64,000 bases of DNA from Strongyloides papillosus (taxonomy: Eukaryota; Nematoda; Chromadorea; Rhabditida; Strongyloididae). A model generated the notes under the pieces. The model was not told where the DNA came from, did not search any database, and saw nothing but the letters and a program-made list of their open reading frames with translations. The stretch's first letter is position 1. Every line of letters starts with the position of its first letter. Shown in pieces: positions 24,201-35,089 of this stretch. Where the stretch lies: assembly GCA_005656395.1 (NCBI GenBank), contig SRSI01000021.1, positions 1-64,000 of the forward strand. The letters are read 5' to 3'. The translations under genes were made by a program, and so were the position numbers.

Positions 24201-25690
24201 GATCCTATAAAATTGACGGAACTTCATATCCAATTGGCTGATTCATATAGAGGGAGTGCTTTATTACGTTATGCATGGCTTCAATCACTTGCCATCTCTC
24301 ATTACAATCAGAAATTTTTCTCTGAAGCAGCTGTTTGTAAAGCTCATTGTCTTGCTATAATTGGTAGAGAATTAGTTGGAAAAAATCTAGTCAAAATAGA
24401 TTGGAAATTCTTTGACACTATAACGACAAAATTTGCGTAGAAGAAAAGGTTATGGAGACTGATGTAGAGACAATACAACCAGCTGGATTTACAATTGAAA
24501 ATTTCACAACGAAAGCAGAGGATTTAATTGAAAATTTGTTCATGGCTGAAAGGTATGAAGCAGCGGCAAGTATCTGTATGATGCTATTGCCTATCTATGA
24601 AAGTCAATTTAATTTCACTAAGGCAGGTTTTATATGTATGGAGTTGCAACAATCAGTCTCAAGATTAAGTGAAATAAAGACCTCTGGTAAGAGGCATCTT
24701 GGTGCATATTTTAGAGTTATATTTTATGGGAAGTTTCACTTTGGTGAGGAACATGAAACTGAGTGGATTTATCGTGAACCTGGATTGACATCATTGGCTG
24801 AGGCTAGTGAGAAGATGTTGGAAAATGTTAAAAATAGCCTCGGTCATGATAATGTCAAATTAGTCATGGATAAAGATGTTAAAAGTGGGACATTTAAAGA
24901 CAATATAGCATATGTCCAAATGACACATGTACATCCATTTGTTGTTAAAGAAGGAACCGATCCATTAGATTACTGGGCAAATACAAATATAAAAAGTTTT
25001 TACTATGACGAACCAAAATTGGATAGTTCAGCACCTCCAGGTAGTACGGATGTGGCTAAGCACATGATTAAAAAAGTTTTTCTTACAATTGACGAACCGT
25101 TTCCAAATATGAAGAGAAGACAAAAAATAATTGGTAAAAAAGAGCAAATATTAAATCCACTTGAAGTTGCATGTGAAAGTTTACTAAAAAAAGCTGATCA
25201 AATAAGAAAAGTATTAAAGGCAGTCAAAGAGGCATCAAATCATGGTGGAATGCAGTTAGATACATATGATAAATCATTCTTAGATAAACTTGATCTAAAA
25301 GGTTTACAACTTTTATTACAAGGAGCCGTTCAGGCAACAGTCAATGCTGGTCCATTAGCCTATGGAGAGGCATTCAGTACAATAATACAAAAACAACGTT
25401 ATGGTGAAGATGAAATAAATAGATTGATAAAAGCTTTTAAACAATTATTACATCAATGTAGTGAAGCATTGCGGGTTAATGAGGTAGCTGTATCATCAGA
25501 TCAGGTGGAGTACCACATGATGTTGAAGAGTTCATTTGAAGTTTTACAGGAACGGCTAAATGAATATTTTGGGGAGGATAAAATGAAAATTATGGGTGAC
25601 GATATTGTTAATGATGATTCAGATTTAATGGAAGATGTTCATAATGCTTCTATTCACATTTTAGATTCAATTGCTGGATTACGAGAATAA
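18292..25690 (+). CDS. DOCK-D (zizimin) family Rho-GTPase exchange factor, interrupted
   Basis: DOCK proteins load GTP onto Cdc42/Rac at membranes. Predicted exons are 18292-18428, 18707-18791 (after a GTTAAC donor, 278-nt intron) and 18840 onward (48-nt phase-0 intron, GTATGT/TTTAG). The N-terminus has the DOCK-D lead with the ILFPRDD block, then a PH-like stretch, the C2-like DHR-1 (about 20000-21400) and a long helical middle. The DHR-2 at about 24470-25690 contains the conserved SGKRHLGAYFRV and VNAGPLAYGEAF motifs. The nucleotide-sensor valine in the latter is kept. Two lesions break it: an in-frame TAG at 22791, where family members have Glu-Asn, and a one-base loss near 24436. Both flanks of each lesion align without a gap in family order. 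The total of about 2,320 residues is close to the family length. It is either a recent pseudogene or carries consensus errors. Confidence 0.85.
22791..22793 (+). other. In-frame TAG inside the DOCK coding region
   Basis: The frame is the same before and after this codon. The next ATG is at 22821, and coding similarity resumes at the very next codon, so it is a point lesion and not an exon end. There are no splice signals around it. Confidence 0.8.
24430..24452 (+). other. Single-base frameshift inside the DOCK coding region
   Basis: The upstream frame ends at TAG 24438-24440. Reading GTA at 24437 in the next frame restores a Glu-Glu-Lys segment that leads directly into the DHR-2 domain. Adding one base near 24436-24437 reconciles the two. 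No intron of any plausible length fits. Confidence 0.8.
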
Positions 25691-25790
25691 TTTTAAAAAT
25701 TTTTTTGTTTAATAATTTTATTAATAATTAATAAAGATTCTTTTATTTTTTTGTTATTAATTTAAAAAAAATTCTCTTCTATTGATGTTT
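25691..25790. other. 3' flank of DOCK and convergent gene
   Basis: An AATAAA lies at about 25730, 40 bp after the DOCK stop, and could be its poly(A) signal. Confidence 0.4.
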
Positions 25791-25906
25791 ATGAAGGAAA
25801 TAAATAAGATTGTGTAAATAATTGAGGCAAATATTATTTGACATAATGGTGAATATGTACATTTTTTTAATTTAATTATGTTTTCAAAGTCTTCATTACC
25901 GTTAAT

Positions 25907-27842
25907 TATATAATTAATAAAACTATAAAATACTTTGGGCATCGGAACATTTCTTCACCATTTTTAATTTCAATATACTTAAACCGTTTAGTTTTTCCTG
26001 GTCTTGATTCTTTCAAAATATTAGTAAAACTTTTGGCACCATTAGTTAATCCTCTAAGTTTTTCAATATAAGTTTTATGCCTTTTATGGATTCTACACTT
26101 GATATAAGAATAATATGTATGATTATTATAAATAATATATAAAATTGAAGATTCATTTTTAAATTAAAAATGTAATATTTAAGTATACTTAAAATGGATA
26201 ACTCATATACAGGAATGGTTTTATATAAGATTGAAAACACTAAACTTTTCCAATATTATCATCTATGTTGCATTTTTGAATTACATCTCCAATAATATGT
26301 TCCACTAAATCATTCTTATTGTTAAATTCTAAACCGCAAAGATTGCAATAAAATACTAACCAATCAACAACCATAGGATCTTTATAAAAAATATTATTTT
26401 CAATATCTTCCAAACTTTTAACAATCATACTAGCACGAATATGTTCGAAAAATTGAAGTAGAAAAAAATCATATTTTCAATATCTTTATCTATATCATCT
26501 TCCAAACAATCGTTATTATTTGGTTCTGAAAAATTACTTTGTGATGGAATATCCGTTGATACAGGAACAACCTTTTTAGAATCATGTATAAGAATTACGA
26601 TTATTAAGTAACCATTTTTTCGAATCATCTTTCTGATTAATTTTATAAGGTCTAACCTCACCAATATCCATATCTTCATCCTCATCGTCATTTTGAAATA
26701 GATTGCTCTGTTGGATAACATTTTGTCCCGAAAATGGTGTTAATAATGATCCAGTATTTATACAAATTTGAGGTGCATTTTTTAAGGACATTGGGATTTT
26801 TTTAGGTGTTACAACATCTTCTTTAGTAGATATATCAGCTTGTGGTGTTACAACATTCTTATGCTTCTTTTTGTTTTTCGGAACACTTTCTCCAATTTCT
26901 TCTTTTATTGGTTTTGATAAAGATTCTAACTTACTGGCAAAATGAGACAAATCAAAATTTGGATGGTTTTTTGTTACTTCGAGTAGTTGTTTTTTTAAAT
27001 TTTGATCACCACTCTCAACAGGAATATACGTATGATATCTTTCTGTCCAAAGTTTCCAAATACGTTCATTGGGATCAAAGAAATATGTTGTATGAGAATC
27101 ATATCGAAAATTAGTCTTAGGATTCATAAAGTATTTTTCTCCCATTATAGGTCTTCTGAATGTTCTAGGATTAGGTTCTTCACAAACATGAAAAGTCCCA
27201 AAAGATGTTTGAATTGTTCTACCGATAGATACATTATAAGCTGGTTCAACTGAAGCTAAAGTACTCCTGTAATCTTGCAAATTTGAGTTACACATTTGTC
27301 CTGACCCAAGTGCATTCATTGCTAGTTGACGGGTTTGTACAGTTTTATTAGCCCAATCAAACTTATTTGTTGGACGATCTTGGTATGAATAACGGACTCT
27401 TGATGGATAATCAAGCTCTAAAACTTTATTCATGGATATTGCTGAATATGCTGGAAGTAAAGCATGACGATCGTCAATATGTAAACCAGTTTCATAATAA
27501 CATTCATCATTTCTTTTGCCAACTTTTCAGTCTCATATTGAATAAAACAATAGTTACCTTTAGGTTCAAAAAACACTTTTTTAATTGCATCTGATTTTTA
27601 CTTAAAAGTTTTATAATTTCACTTTCTTGAATTTTACGGTTTGGTAAATTTCTAATAATTAATGTATCGAAACATTTGATCCCACAAAAAAACACCCGTC
27701 TCTTTCTTTTTTTACATTGTCTTCATATGTTGTAGGACATTTAAAGCAAATTTTTCTATTTGCATGGCAATTAGTAGTACATTCTAAATATATCCAATCA
27801 CTAGATCTAACCTCACTGGAATACTGATGATAAGACATTTTA
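25907..27842 (-). pseudogene. RBM5/RBM10-like RNA-binding protein gene, broken
   Basis: In minus-strand order: an ATG at 27840; a RanBP2-type zinc finger (DW..EC..NC..NRK.CFKC) in which the expected first Cys reads Tyr; an RRM with a KGNYCFIQY RNP1-like core (about 27520-27690); an OCRE-like aromatic segment ending YHTYIPVES (about 27000-27110); a low-complexity acidic linker; a C2H2 finger (YCNLCG..F..H, about 26290-26350); and a basic C-terminal exon near 25910-26090. This order matches splicing regulators of the RBM5/10 type. At least three frame changes lie between 27480 and 27720, one near 26585 and one near 26440, so it cannot make the full protein as written. A possible last intron runs from GTTTAG near 26243. 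The G-patch is not visible. Confidence 0.55.
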
Positions 27843-27862
27843 TTATGTATAGTACTAAACAA

Positions 27863-28767
27863 TAAAAATATTAATGAGAAATATTTAAAAAACTACTGAA
27901 GTAAAAATAAAAAAACCAATTTCATGGAAAGCGTCGCAGAGAATAAACACGATATACTTAAATATAAATAAACTCTTAGAGAAAAAAAAACTGTTATTTT
28001 CACAAATATCAAATTTCTGGTTAATTTATTTTAAAGTTTTACACTCTGTTTTTCCCAAGAATCTCAGTGCGAAAAACATACTGACAGTAGATAGTTAGTA
28101 ATTATTGCACAAGTGTAATTTGCAACATTATATATGTGAATGTAAAATAATATAAAGATATTCTAAATATGGTAACTAAAAGTTTCCAAGAAATGCGTAT
28201 ATTGCCGATATAAGATGTTTCCTACATTGAAACTTTACATCTTTAATAACAATTGTTCTTTATATATTTTAAAATTACTGAAAAAAAATCTTTAAAAATC
28301 GAAATAACATTATTTCTATTATAAAACATACCATCATTTTATTCTTTTTAATAAGTCTTCAGATATATACGAAACACGAAATCTAATTTTATAGAAATAA
28401 AGTTATTAATAAATAATTTCCAACAAAATTTAAATAGGAATATCTATAAAACATTAAATTAACCAAATGAATAATTAAAAGTAAAAAATTAAAAGTCCAA
28501 TACTAAATTAATTTTGCTTATACGAGCAAAGATACACTGGCCTTATTGGGTTAATATGTATTTGCCCCCTTTGTATTAGAGGTAAATATATATTAGCCCA
28601 ATACGGCTAGTGTACCTTTACCCAAACTTTTAATGTAAAAGTACACGTATTATTTAAATTGCGTTTGAAATAGAGCGAAAAATACTTCTTATTTGTTTAT
28701 TTTCTAACACATAATTCAATTGGAAAGTTTATGATCAATAAAGTATATTTACATGAAAAAGTTATAA
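27863..28767. other. Spacer between RBM-like gene and RFC1, with a hairpin
   Basis: AT-rich spacer. The only structure is the inverted repeat at 28527-28622, listed separately. Confidence 0.5.
28527..28622. mobile_element. 96-bp hairpin MITE
   Basis: Arms of about 38 bp pair imperfectly: CAAAGATACACTGGCC on the left against GGCTAGTGTACCTTT on the right, with further pairing through TTATTGGGTTAATAT. Loop sequence is GCCCCCTTTGTATTAGAGG. It could form a strong hairpin in RNA or single-stranded DNA. No target duplication is clear. Confidence 0.6.
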
Positions 28768-31107
28768 TTAGTAATCAAATTCTGGCACAATTTGGCTTTC
28801 ATCTTCACTACTACCATCTTGAGAATCTTCATCTTTAATAACCTCTTTTTTGGAATTCTTTTTATTTCTCCCAACCTTAATAACATCATTTTCTAAATTA
28901 GCATAAGGAAGTTTTCTGTCTTCCTTATTTAGTGCTCTAGTAAAAGCAGCTTTTACTTTTGATGGAATACTCTTTTCAATTTCTTCAGAGTTACTCCAAT
29001 CAGTTAGTTCTGTGATAAATTCATGGTCCTCCTTTGTAAGGGAATACTGATTATAAAGGTCAATTACTTCCTGAATTCCATCAACGCCTTTATTAATCAG
29101 TGGTTCTGCTAATTGTTTTCTCAATAATGGTAGTATCTCTGTTACTAGAGTAGTTGTATCGACTGTTAATTTTGTCGACATATGAAAAGCCAATTGACTT
29201 GCCATCCTGTAACGTTTGTTGGTGGTTGACAGCTTCCCTAAATGTGTTGGAAAAGAAATTTGATCAGATAGATATCCTTGCATATAACTTGGTACAAGAT
29301 AACCAGCAAATGTGCATAGGTTACTTAAAAGCGCCCAATCTTGATTAGTACGGATTTGTCTTTCAAATACATCAACATCTGATAAAACACTGGCACTTTT
29401 GCTCAGAGCCTTCAGTGTTTCCTTTTTATTTAACTTCACAGGTTCGATGTTTACATAATTTTGTTGAATAAATAATGGCATGATACTATAATCAGTAAAA
29501 TAAAGACGTCTTCTGTCCAAAAGTGATGTTCTTGGGTCTAATATTTGTCTAGCAGCATCGAAAATATTGATATCAGTATCCTTTGAATTTAAATCCTTTG
29601 TGTCACCACTAAATTTCATCAACTGTAAGTTGTAAATGGATTGACGAATATCAAGATTGGAAGCTTCCACAACATTCGACATTTTTTCTAGTGGTATTTT
29701 CATGCCTTCATTTGAAGCAATAGTCATCAACCTTGCTCTAACTTGATTAACAGTTGGTTTTGCAAATCTTAAATCAAAGCAATGATTTGCTAGGGATGAT
29801 ATTTTCCTGTTAAATCTGTCGTTACATATACATATTATTGGAATTTTAGTATTTTTTATCATTAGTATTAATTCACTAATTCCAGCTCTATCATCACTTC
29901 CACTCATTCCATCGACTTCATCCATAATAAGAACTTGCTCCAATTTACTACTACTTTTATCTTTACTTTTTGAAGATTTAAAGAAAGAATTTATAGTTTT
30001 TGTTTGCAGAAACTCTTCAATTTTTTCTTGCAAAACTTTTTTTCCTCTTGAATCAGAAGCATTTAACTGTACATAATTTAATCCTAGTTCTTTACAAACT
30101 AGCGTGGCACAAGTAGTTTTACCTACACCTGGTGGTCCAGACAGAAGTGCTGCCTTGAAAGCTACTCCATCACTTTTTGCTGCCATTCCAGTTGGTTTAA
30201 CTTTTTTAACATTTTTATTTTCACCGAGATTATTTTTATACCATTCTTTAAGCCAATTAAGAAGTTTATTAGCTTGACTTTTATCTGTCTGTTGATTTAC
30301 TAGTTCTTTTAAAGTTTTTGAAGTATATTTATCTACCCAAAGTTGGTCTTTAGGCAATTTTTTATTTGAAATAGATTTCGGTGGCTTAATTACTTCTTCT
30401 TTAATTGTTTTCTTAGGAGATACTTTATTTTTTTGTGTTATAGGTTTGTTAGTTTCACCGCTTCTAGTAACATTAACATTTGTATCTGCTAGCTTAGACT
30501 TAGACTCTCTAGTTGCCTTTAAACAACTGGTATATCTTCGCCTGACAATTCATTTTTACTGGATCCCTTTCTTGGTAAATCTTTCATCTGAGAAGGCCTC
30601 TTTTTATCTTCAATGTTTTCAACATCTTTCTGTGAATCAGCAAGAACGTCGTCATCTATAATTTAAATTGTATCATTTAGTGTAGTAATGTTTTTAGTAT
30701 CTTTAGACCTGGAAAAATAATCCGTCACAGATATACTATTTAATCCACTATTTTGCTTGTTTTTTTTCTTTATTTTCTACTGATTTATCTTTACTTATAA
30801 AAAATTAAAGTTTTGTTTGTCCAGCGTCGTTATTCTTTTGCTTTTTACTTTTAGGAGACTTTTTTTCCATACTATTTTTAAAAGACTTCCGGATAGCATC
30901 AAGATCTCCTTCATCCTAAAATAAAAATATAGATAATTTGATAGTGTGCAAACTTATAATTTCGCCATCTTCTGATTCAATCTTGGTAATCTTAGAGATT
31001 TTTTTCTTACTTTTCTGAATAATTGGACTTTCTAAAATATCATCGTCATCTGACTCAATAGAAATCTTTTTTCTTTTTTTGGATTTATCTTTTATTTCAG
31101 AAGACAT
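28768..31107 (-). CDS. RFC1: Replication factor C large subunit (RFC1), N-terminus damaged
   Basis: RFC1 is the large subunit of the clamp loader that opens PCNA on primed DNA. The frame 28768-30357, open upstream to about 30550, holds the whole AAA+ core. It starts at the WVDKY segment and contains Walker A GPPGVGKTT, Walker B LIMDEVDG and the sensor-1 CNDR motif. The clamp-loader collar with FIQQNY and a basic, acidic-tailed C-terminus follow. Upstream, an ATG at 31107 opens a Lys/Asp-rich segment typical of RFC1 N-termini. It runs into a likely intron (about 30917-30960) whose donor reads ATAAGT. Further N-terminal pieces lie in different frames with stops (for example near 30790 and 30540). 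The BRCT domain that normally precedes the ATPase cannot be assembled. Confidence 0.85.
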
Positions 31108-31152
31108 AACTTTACTACTGCTTCTTTCTGTAAGAATTGAACAATTTCTCAA

Positions 31153-32564
31153 GCGCGCGATAATTATTTATAAATGTATACTTAAGTAAAAAGTCTTTTA
31201 AATAAGACGATATGCCTTTTAGAATTTCGTGATATTGTTATATTCGTTCAAAGACATGAGAATTAACGTTCTCCTCATTTTGAAAAGTTTTGTGTGATAT
31301 ATTTGTAAATGTCTGGTTGTAGGTCTGTTGATAAACATTTTTGCTTTTTTTTAGTAAAAGCTGATGGAAATATTTTTTAAATTGTATACCAATTGTTAAT
31401 TCTTATTACTAGCCAAAATTTTATTTTATTTATTGTCATAAAATTTAAAAATTAACGTTGTGTTTTACTTTGTGACAATTTTTTTAATTGAATGTTCATA
31501 GTAAAAAATTCTTTATTAATGTGTTTTCAAACATTGTAAATATAATAGTTTGTATTGGAAGTAGTTTATTTATATGAAATAATTAATAATGTTTAAAAAA
31601 ATCTTTTATTTCCATCATCAAGAGGAATGTAAGAAAATGTATTCAAACTGTTTGTTATTTAATTATACGATATAATTAAATATTTTTAATATTAACAGGT
31701 TTTAAAATTATGTGTACATTATTTAAATAAATTTTACAAAATATTGTCAATTTATGATGTCGTATGTAATAAAATTAGGGATGTAACATACACAGAATTT
31801 TGCATTTAAATGAACATTATTTGATAAATAATATATTGTCATTAAACTTAGAAAAATATTCATTTTGCACATTCAATAAGTTCTTAGTAAATTTTGATTG
31901 TTCACAATTACTTTTAAAGATATAAAAGATTTAAATTAAATAAGTGATTGTATGAATTTAATTAACCATTTTAAAAATAATTTATGATAAATAAGCTGTA
32001 TGAAAAGTTATTTACAAGTAAAGTTTGATTATGTCAAGCGCAATGATTAAAAGTTGAATAATGACTTTTGGGAAATTTTACCTTAAATGCGAAGACAGAA
32101 CTTTTAATTCTTGAGTTAATATTATGAAGAAGTAAAATTATACTATACTCTTTGTCTTTTGACAAAATGTGATTTTACGAATTAAACACAATTAAGTATT
32201 TTTTAGTACATTTTTTATATCTTACATACAATTTTTGATAGTCTTGTTGCTAGAAATTTTACTAATTTTTTATTGATATATAAGAAATTATAAATAACTT
32301 AAACTGAGATCAGGTTATTTACATATCATACCTACTATTTGTTTAGAATATTTTCTTTCTGTTAAAATTATTTTTGATCATAGAATTACATTGACAATCA
32401 CAGGATATGATTTATTGTTATTACTAAAATTGATATAATTTTTTATTATTAATTATTTTTTAAAATTTAATTTATATTTAAATTGCTTAAAGTTAATACC
32501 AAATTCAATATTAAAAGTTACGACTATATAGATAACTGTTTATAATTGTTTTTTTACTATTTAA
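31153..32564. other. AT-rich intergenic sequence
   Basis: About 1.4 kb with no open frame of note, no structured repeat and no RNA gene that I can see. Confidence 0.5.
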
Positions 32565-32595
32565 TTAGTAATGCTTGTTGTAAAGTTGATCTTTA

Positions 32596-34289
32596 TTATA
32601 TTGAATTAGATTGAGTTGTTGTTGAACTTGATGAATTTGATGAAGCTGATGAAACTGATGGAGCTGATGAGGCTGATGGAGCTGATGAAATTGACGAAGC
32701 TGATGAAGTTGATTCATAAGGAGTACTAATAGGTGTTGTTGCTGCTGTAGTATTACATATTCGTTTAGTTGATTTTTGTGTTGAAGTAGAGATTTGTGAT
32801 GAATAAGTACTTTCAAATGAGCTCTGTTCTTCATTATTTAGTATTTTAAAATATTTATTAGCAAGAATACTACCGATGTTTGCATTATATTTCAGTAAAG
32901 CGATATTGGAAGTCAAACTAGTTCCTTTCGTTAGTTCTCTTACTTTTTTTTAATATAAAGAGAGTGACTTTTTGATCGCCAACATTCTTTTTCTTACATT
33001 CTTCAAGTGCATCATTGATAGCCTTTTCAATCTCCATTCCATTAATTGAAGATTCCTCAGGAATTGGAACAGAAACAAGTGTACCACATTTACTACCAAT
33101 ATCCTCATTAAATTTAATTATCTTTGCAATCTCATTAAGATTTTTTTCTCCGTAACGTCCCTTTAATTCCGTCTTTCTAAAAAAAATCCTGGAAAATCGC
33201 AGTCTTTATCATTCACTATTACATTAACCCCTTGTGTCTCCAAGAATTCCAATGTTTTAGAGACATCAAGAATTGACTTTACGCCAGAACAATTAACAAC
33301 AACGAGAGGATGCACACTCACACAGCGAATAAATATTATTCCAATTACATTGGTATTTATAGCAAAAATTAAAATGTTTAAATTTTTATTTTTTGCATTT
33401 TCGCTGCGATTAAGAAAGTTTATGATTCATCTATATATATGGATTTAGCATTACCAGAATATGAAGATACAATTATGACAAAAAGGTCGGTATCAACAAT
33501 AAATGAAGTTATTCTAAAATATTCGATTTTATTTTTTGGAACGTTTATTTTTTAATCTTGAATGGGTAGGAGTGACGATCAAATGCGTTGCTATTATAAA
33601 CTGAATCCAAAGGATTATCAAAAAAATGTGTGCACTATTTCAGACATTAACTTTCAAAATAGTGCTTAATAACTAGGTTTTTTTATAATTAATTATTGTT
33701 AGTATTATTATATGTTTTTTTACTTTAAAATAATATCTTTAGTAATAGTTTATTATTTTTACTTTCGTGGTGAGACAATGCATGACAAAATTTGTTAATT
33801 TACTGGGTGAGTGTTCATTTTGTCATAACAACAGGAGTTCTTCTTAATTCAATGAGATCACAGGAAATATCAAAAGTTTCCTCAACACCACGATGGACAC
33901 CACCATTTCCACCAGTGAAAAAAAATTTAATTCCAACCAAATTTGATAAGAACATCGTTGCAGCAACTGTTGTTCCTCCATATCTTTTTGAGTTGAACGT
34001 ATTACCGATATCTCTTGTTGAAATCTTTACAGGATTATTATTGGATGATTCTAATTTTTGATGATCTTCATTTGACATTCCAATATTAACGGAGCCATCA
34101 ATTAAAGATATTGTTGCTGGTGTACAATTTTCATTTCTAACGATATCTTCTATATCATTTCCTAATCTAAAATTTAAATTTTTCAAAATGAAACTTTAAT
34201 TAGACAGCCTACTTAATATTTTCAAGATAAGGTAATCCGTGAGTAAAAAAAGTTGGATCTTGTAAAGAGCAGTCTTCTTTTGACACCAT
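32596..34289 (-). pseudogene. psuG: Pseudouridine-5'-phosphate glycosidase (PsuG-like), broken
   Basis: PsuG splits pseudouridine 5'-phosphate into uracil and ribose 5-phosphate. Recognisable in order on the minus strand: FFTHGLPY near 34250; a 46-nt intron (34167-34212, GTAGGC/TTTTAG); CTPATISLIDG; GGTTVAATM; FTGGNGGVHRG; FDISCDL; then, after about 490 bp, NCSGVKSILD, PIPEES and SNIALLKYNA. The catalytic Lys of VKSIL, the Asp of FDIS and the Asn of SNIAL are kept. The Glu expected before the THG motif reads Asp. Frames shift in a T8 run near 33180 and an A8 run near 32945. The 490-bp gap may be an intron or an insertion. The protein would end in about 60 residues that are mostly Ser and Thr. 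The 5' end is fused to an alpha-actinin fragment at about 34261. Confidence 0.75.
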
Positions 34290-34640
34290 AGTAAAAGATA
34301 ATTTCTAGCACATAACTCCCCAACAGATATATTTTGGATAGCGAAACGGCGAAAAATAGTCAAAGTCCAGATAAGAGCAAATGTTATCTTAAGATTACCA
34401 CCAACAATTTCTTAATATCGGTAGAGACAAGCTTGACTTCTTCGACTCAATATATTTCAAGACTTTATCAACACCAATAACTTTTCTTAAAAGGATTCTT
34501 CTGCGGACTAATGTTTGAAGTGGTTCACCAGAAAAAATTTTAACAAGGAGAATTAATTTAAGACCATATTAGAAATCTTCCCCAATTTTTCAGTCCTTGT
34601 ATCAACTTTTTCCAAATAAACAATACCATGCTGTGAATAT
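34262..34640 (-). pseudogene. Alpha-actinin calponin-homology fragment
   Basis: One minus-strand frame gives FTAW, then a DF.YGLKL segment and IFSGEPL, with stops between them. In shifted frames IGVDKVLKYIESK, the [13 protein letters not shown] segment, a QNISV.EL segment and [13 protein letters not shown] follow. This is the order and content of the first actin-binding CH domain of alpha-actinin, about 125 residues of a protein of about 900. At least three in-frame stops and two or more shifts make it a relic. It begins about 50 bp after the H2A relic and ends exactly where PsuG-like sequence begins. Confidence 0.75.
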
Positions 34641-34689
34641 CTAGAAGTGAAGAATTTAATGATAAATAAAAAAACAATAAAAACTTTGA

Positions 34690-34824
34690 ATGTAAGAGAA
34701 CCTGGCGTACCAGCTCGACACGTTCAGTATAATTCCCTTTGGAAAGCATACGATGAAGACGACCATTTGGGAATCGAAATACACCACAATTTTTAGTTTA
34801 TCTACCTTTCACAAATTCAGACAT
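34690..34824 (-). pseudogene. Histone H2A relic
   Basis: It starts at an ATG, has a stop at codon 9, then reads FPNGRLHRMLSKGNYTERV, which is the H2A alpha-1 region. A one-base loss then moves the AGAP.YL segment into another frame, and similarity ends soon after. Only the N-terminal third survives. It lies head-to-head with the H2B relic about 265 bp away, the usual layout of H2A-H2B pairs. Confidence 0.72.
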
Positions 34825-35089
34825 TATTAGAAACTTATAAATATACATAAAGATATAAAATGTGAGTTAACGCTCAGTGATTATCAATAGTAAGTATTTT
34901 CAATCATATAACGTATAGCTGTTTGTATTAGGCGGGCTAAAAATGATAACTTAATCTAAGTCTCGTCGCGATCGAAACGAACTATTAAACTCTACCCAAA
35001 ACACTCAACGAAGAGGTATGGTATATGAACAGTTTAGTTTTCTAGGTCATTACACCGTTATTGTACAATTTTACTATTCTACTATTGTT
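34825..35089. promoter_or_regulatory. Region between divergent H2A and H2B relics
   Basis: By position this 265-bp stretch should correspond to the shared histone promoter. I cannot identify intact histone promoter motifs in it. Confidence 0.3.

Noticed and set aside
26580..26625. 41-nt intron to explain the RBM-like frame change
   Set aside because: A GT...AG pair exists but joins the wrong phase, leading to a stop within about 20 codons; a one-base shift fits better.
32565..32834. Gln/His-rich protein frame
   Set aside because: It is an out-of-frame reading of the Ser-rich PsuG tail on the same strand.
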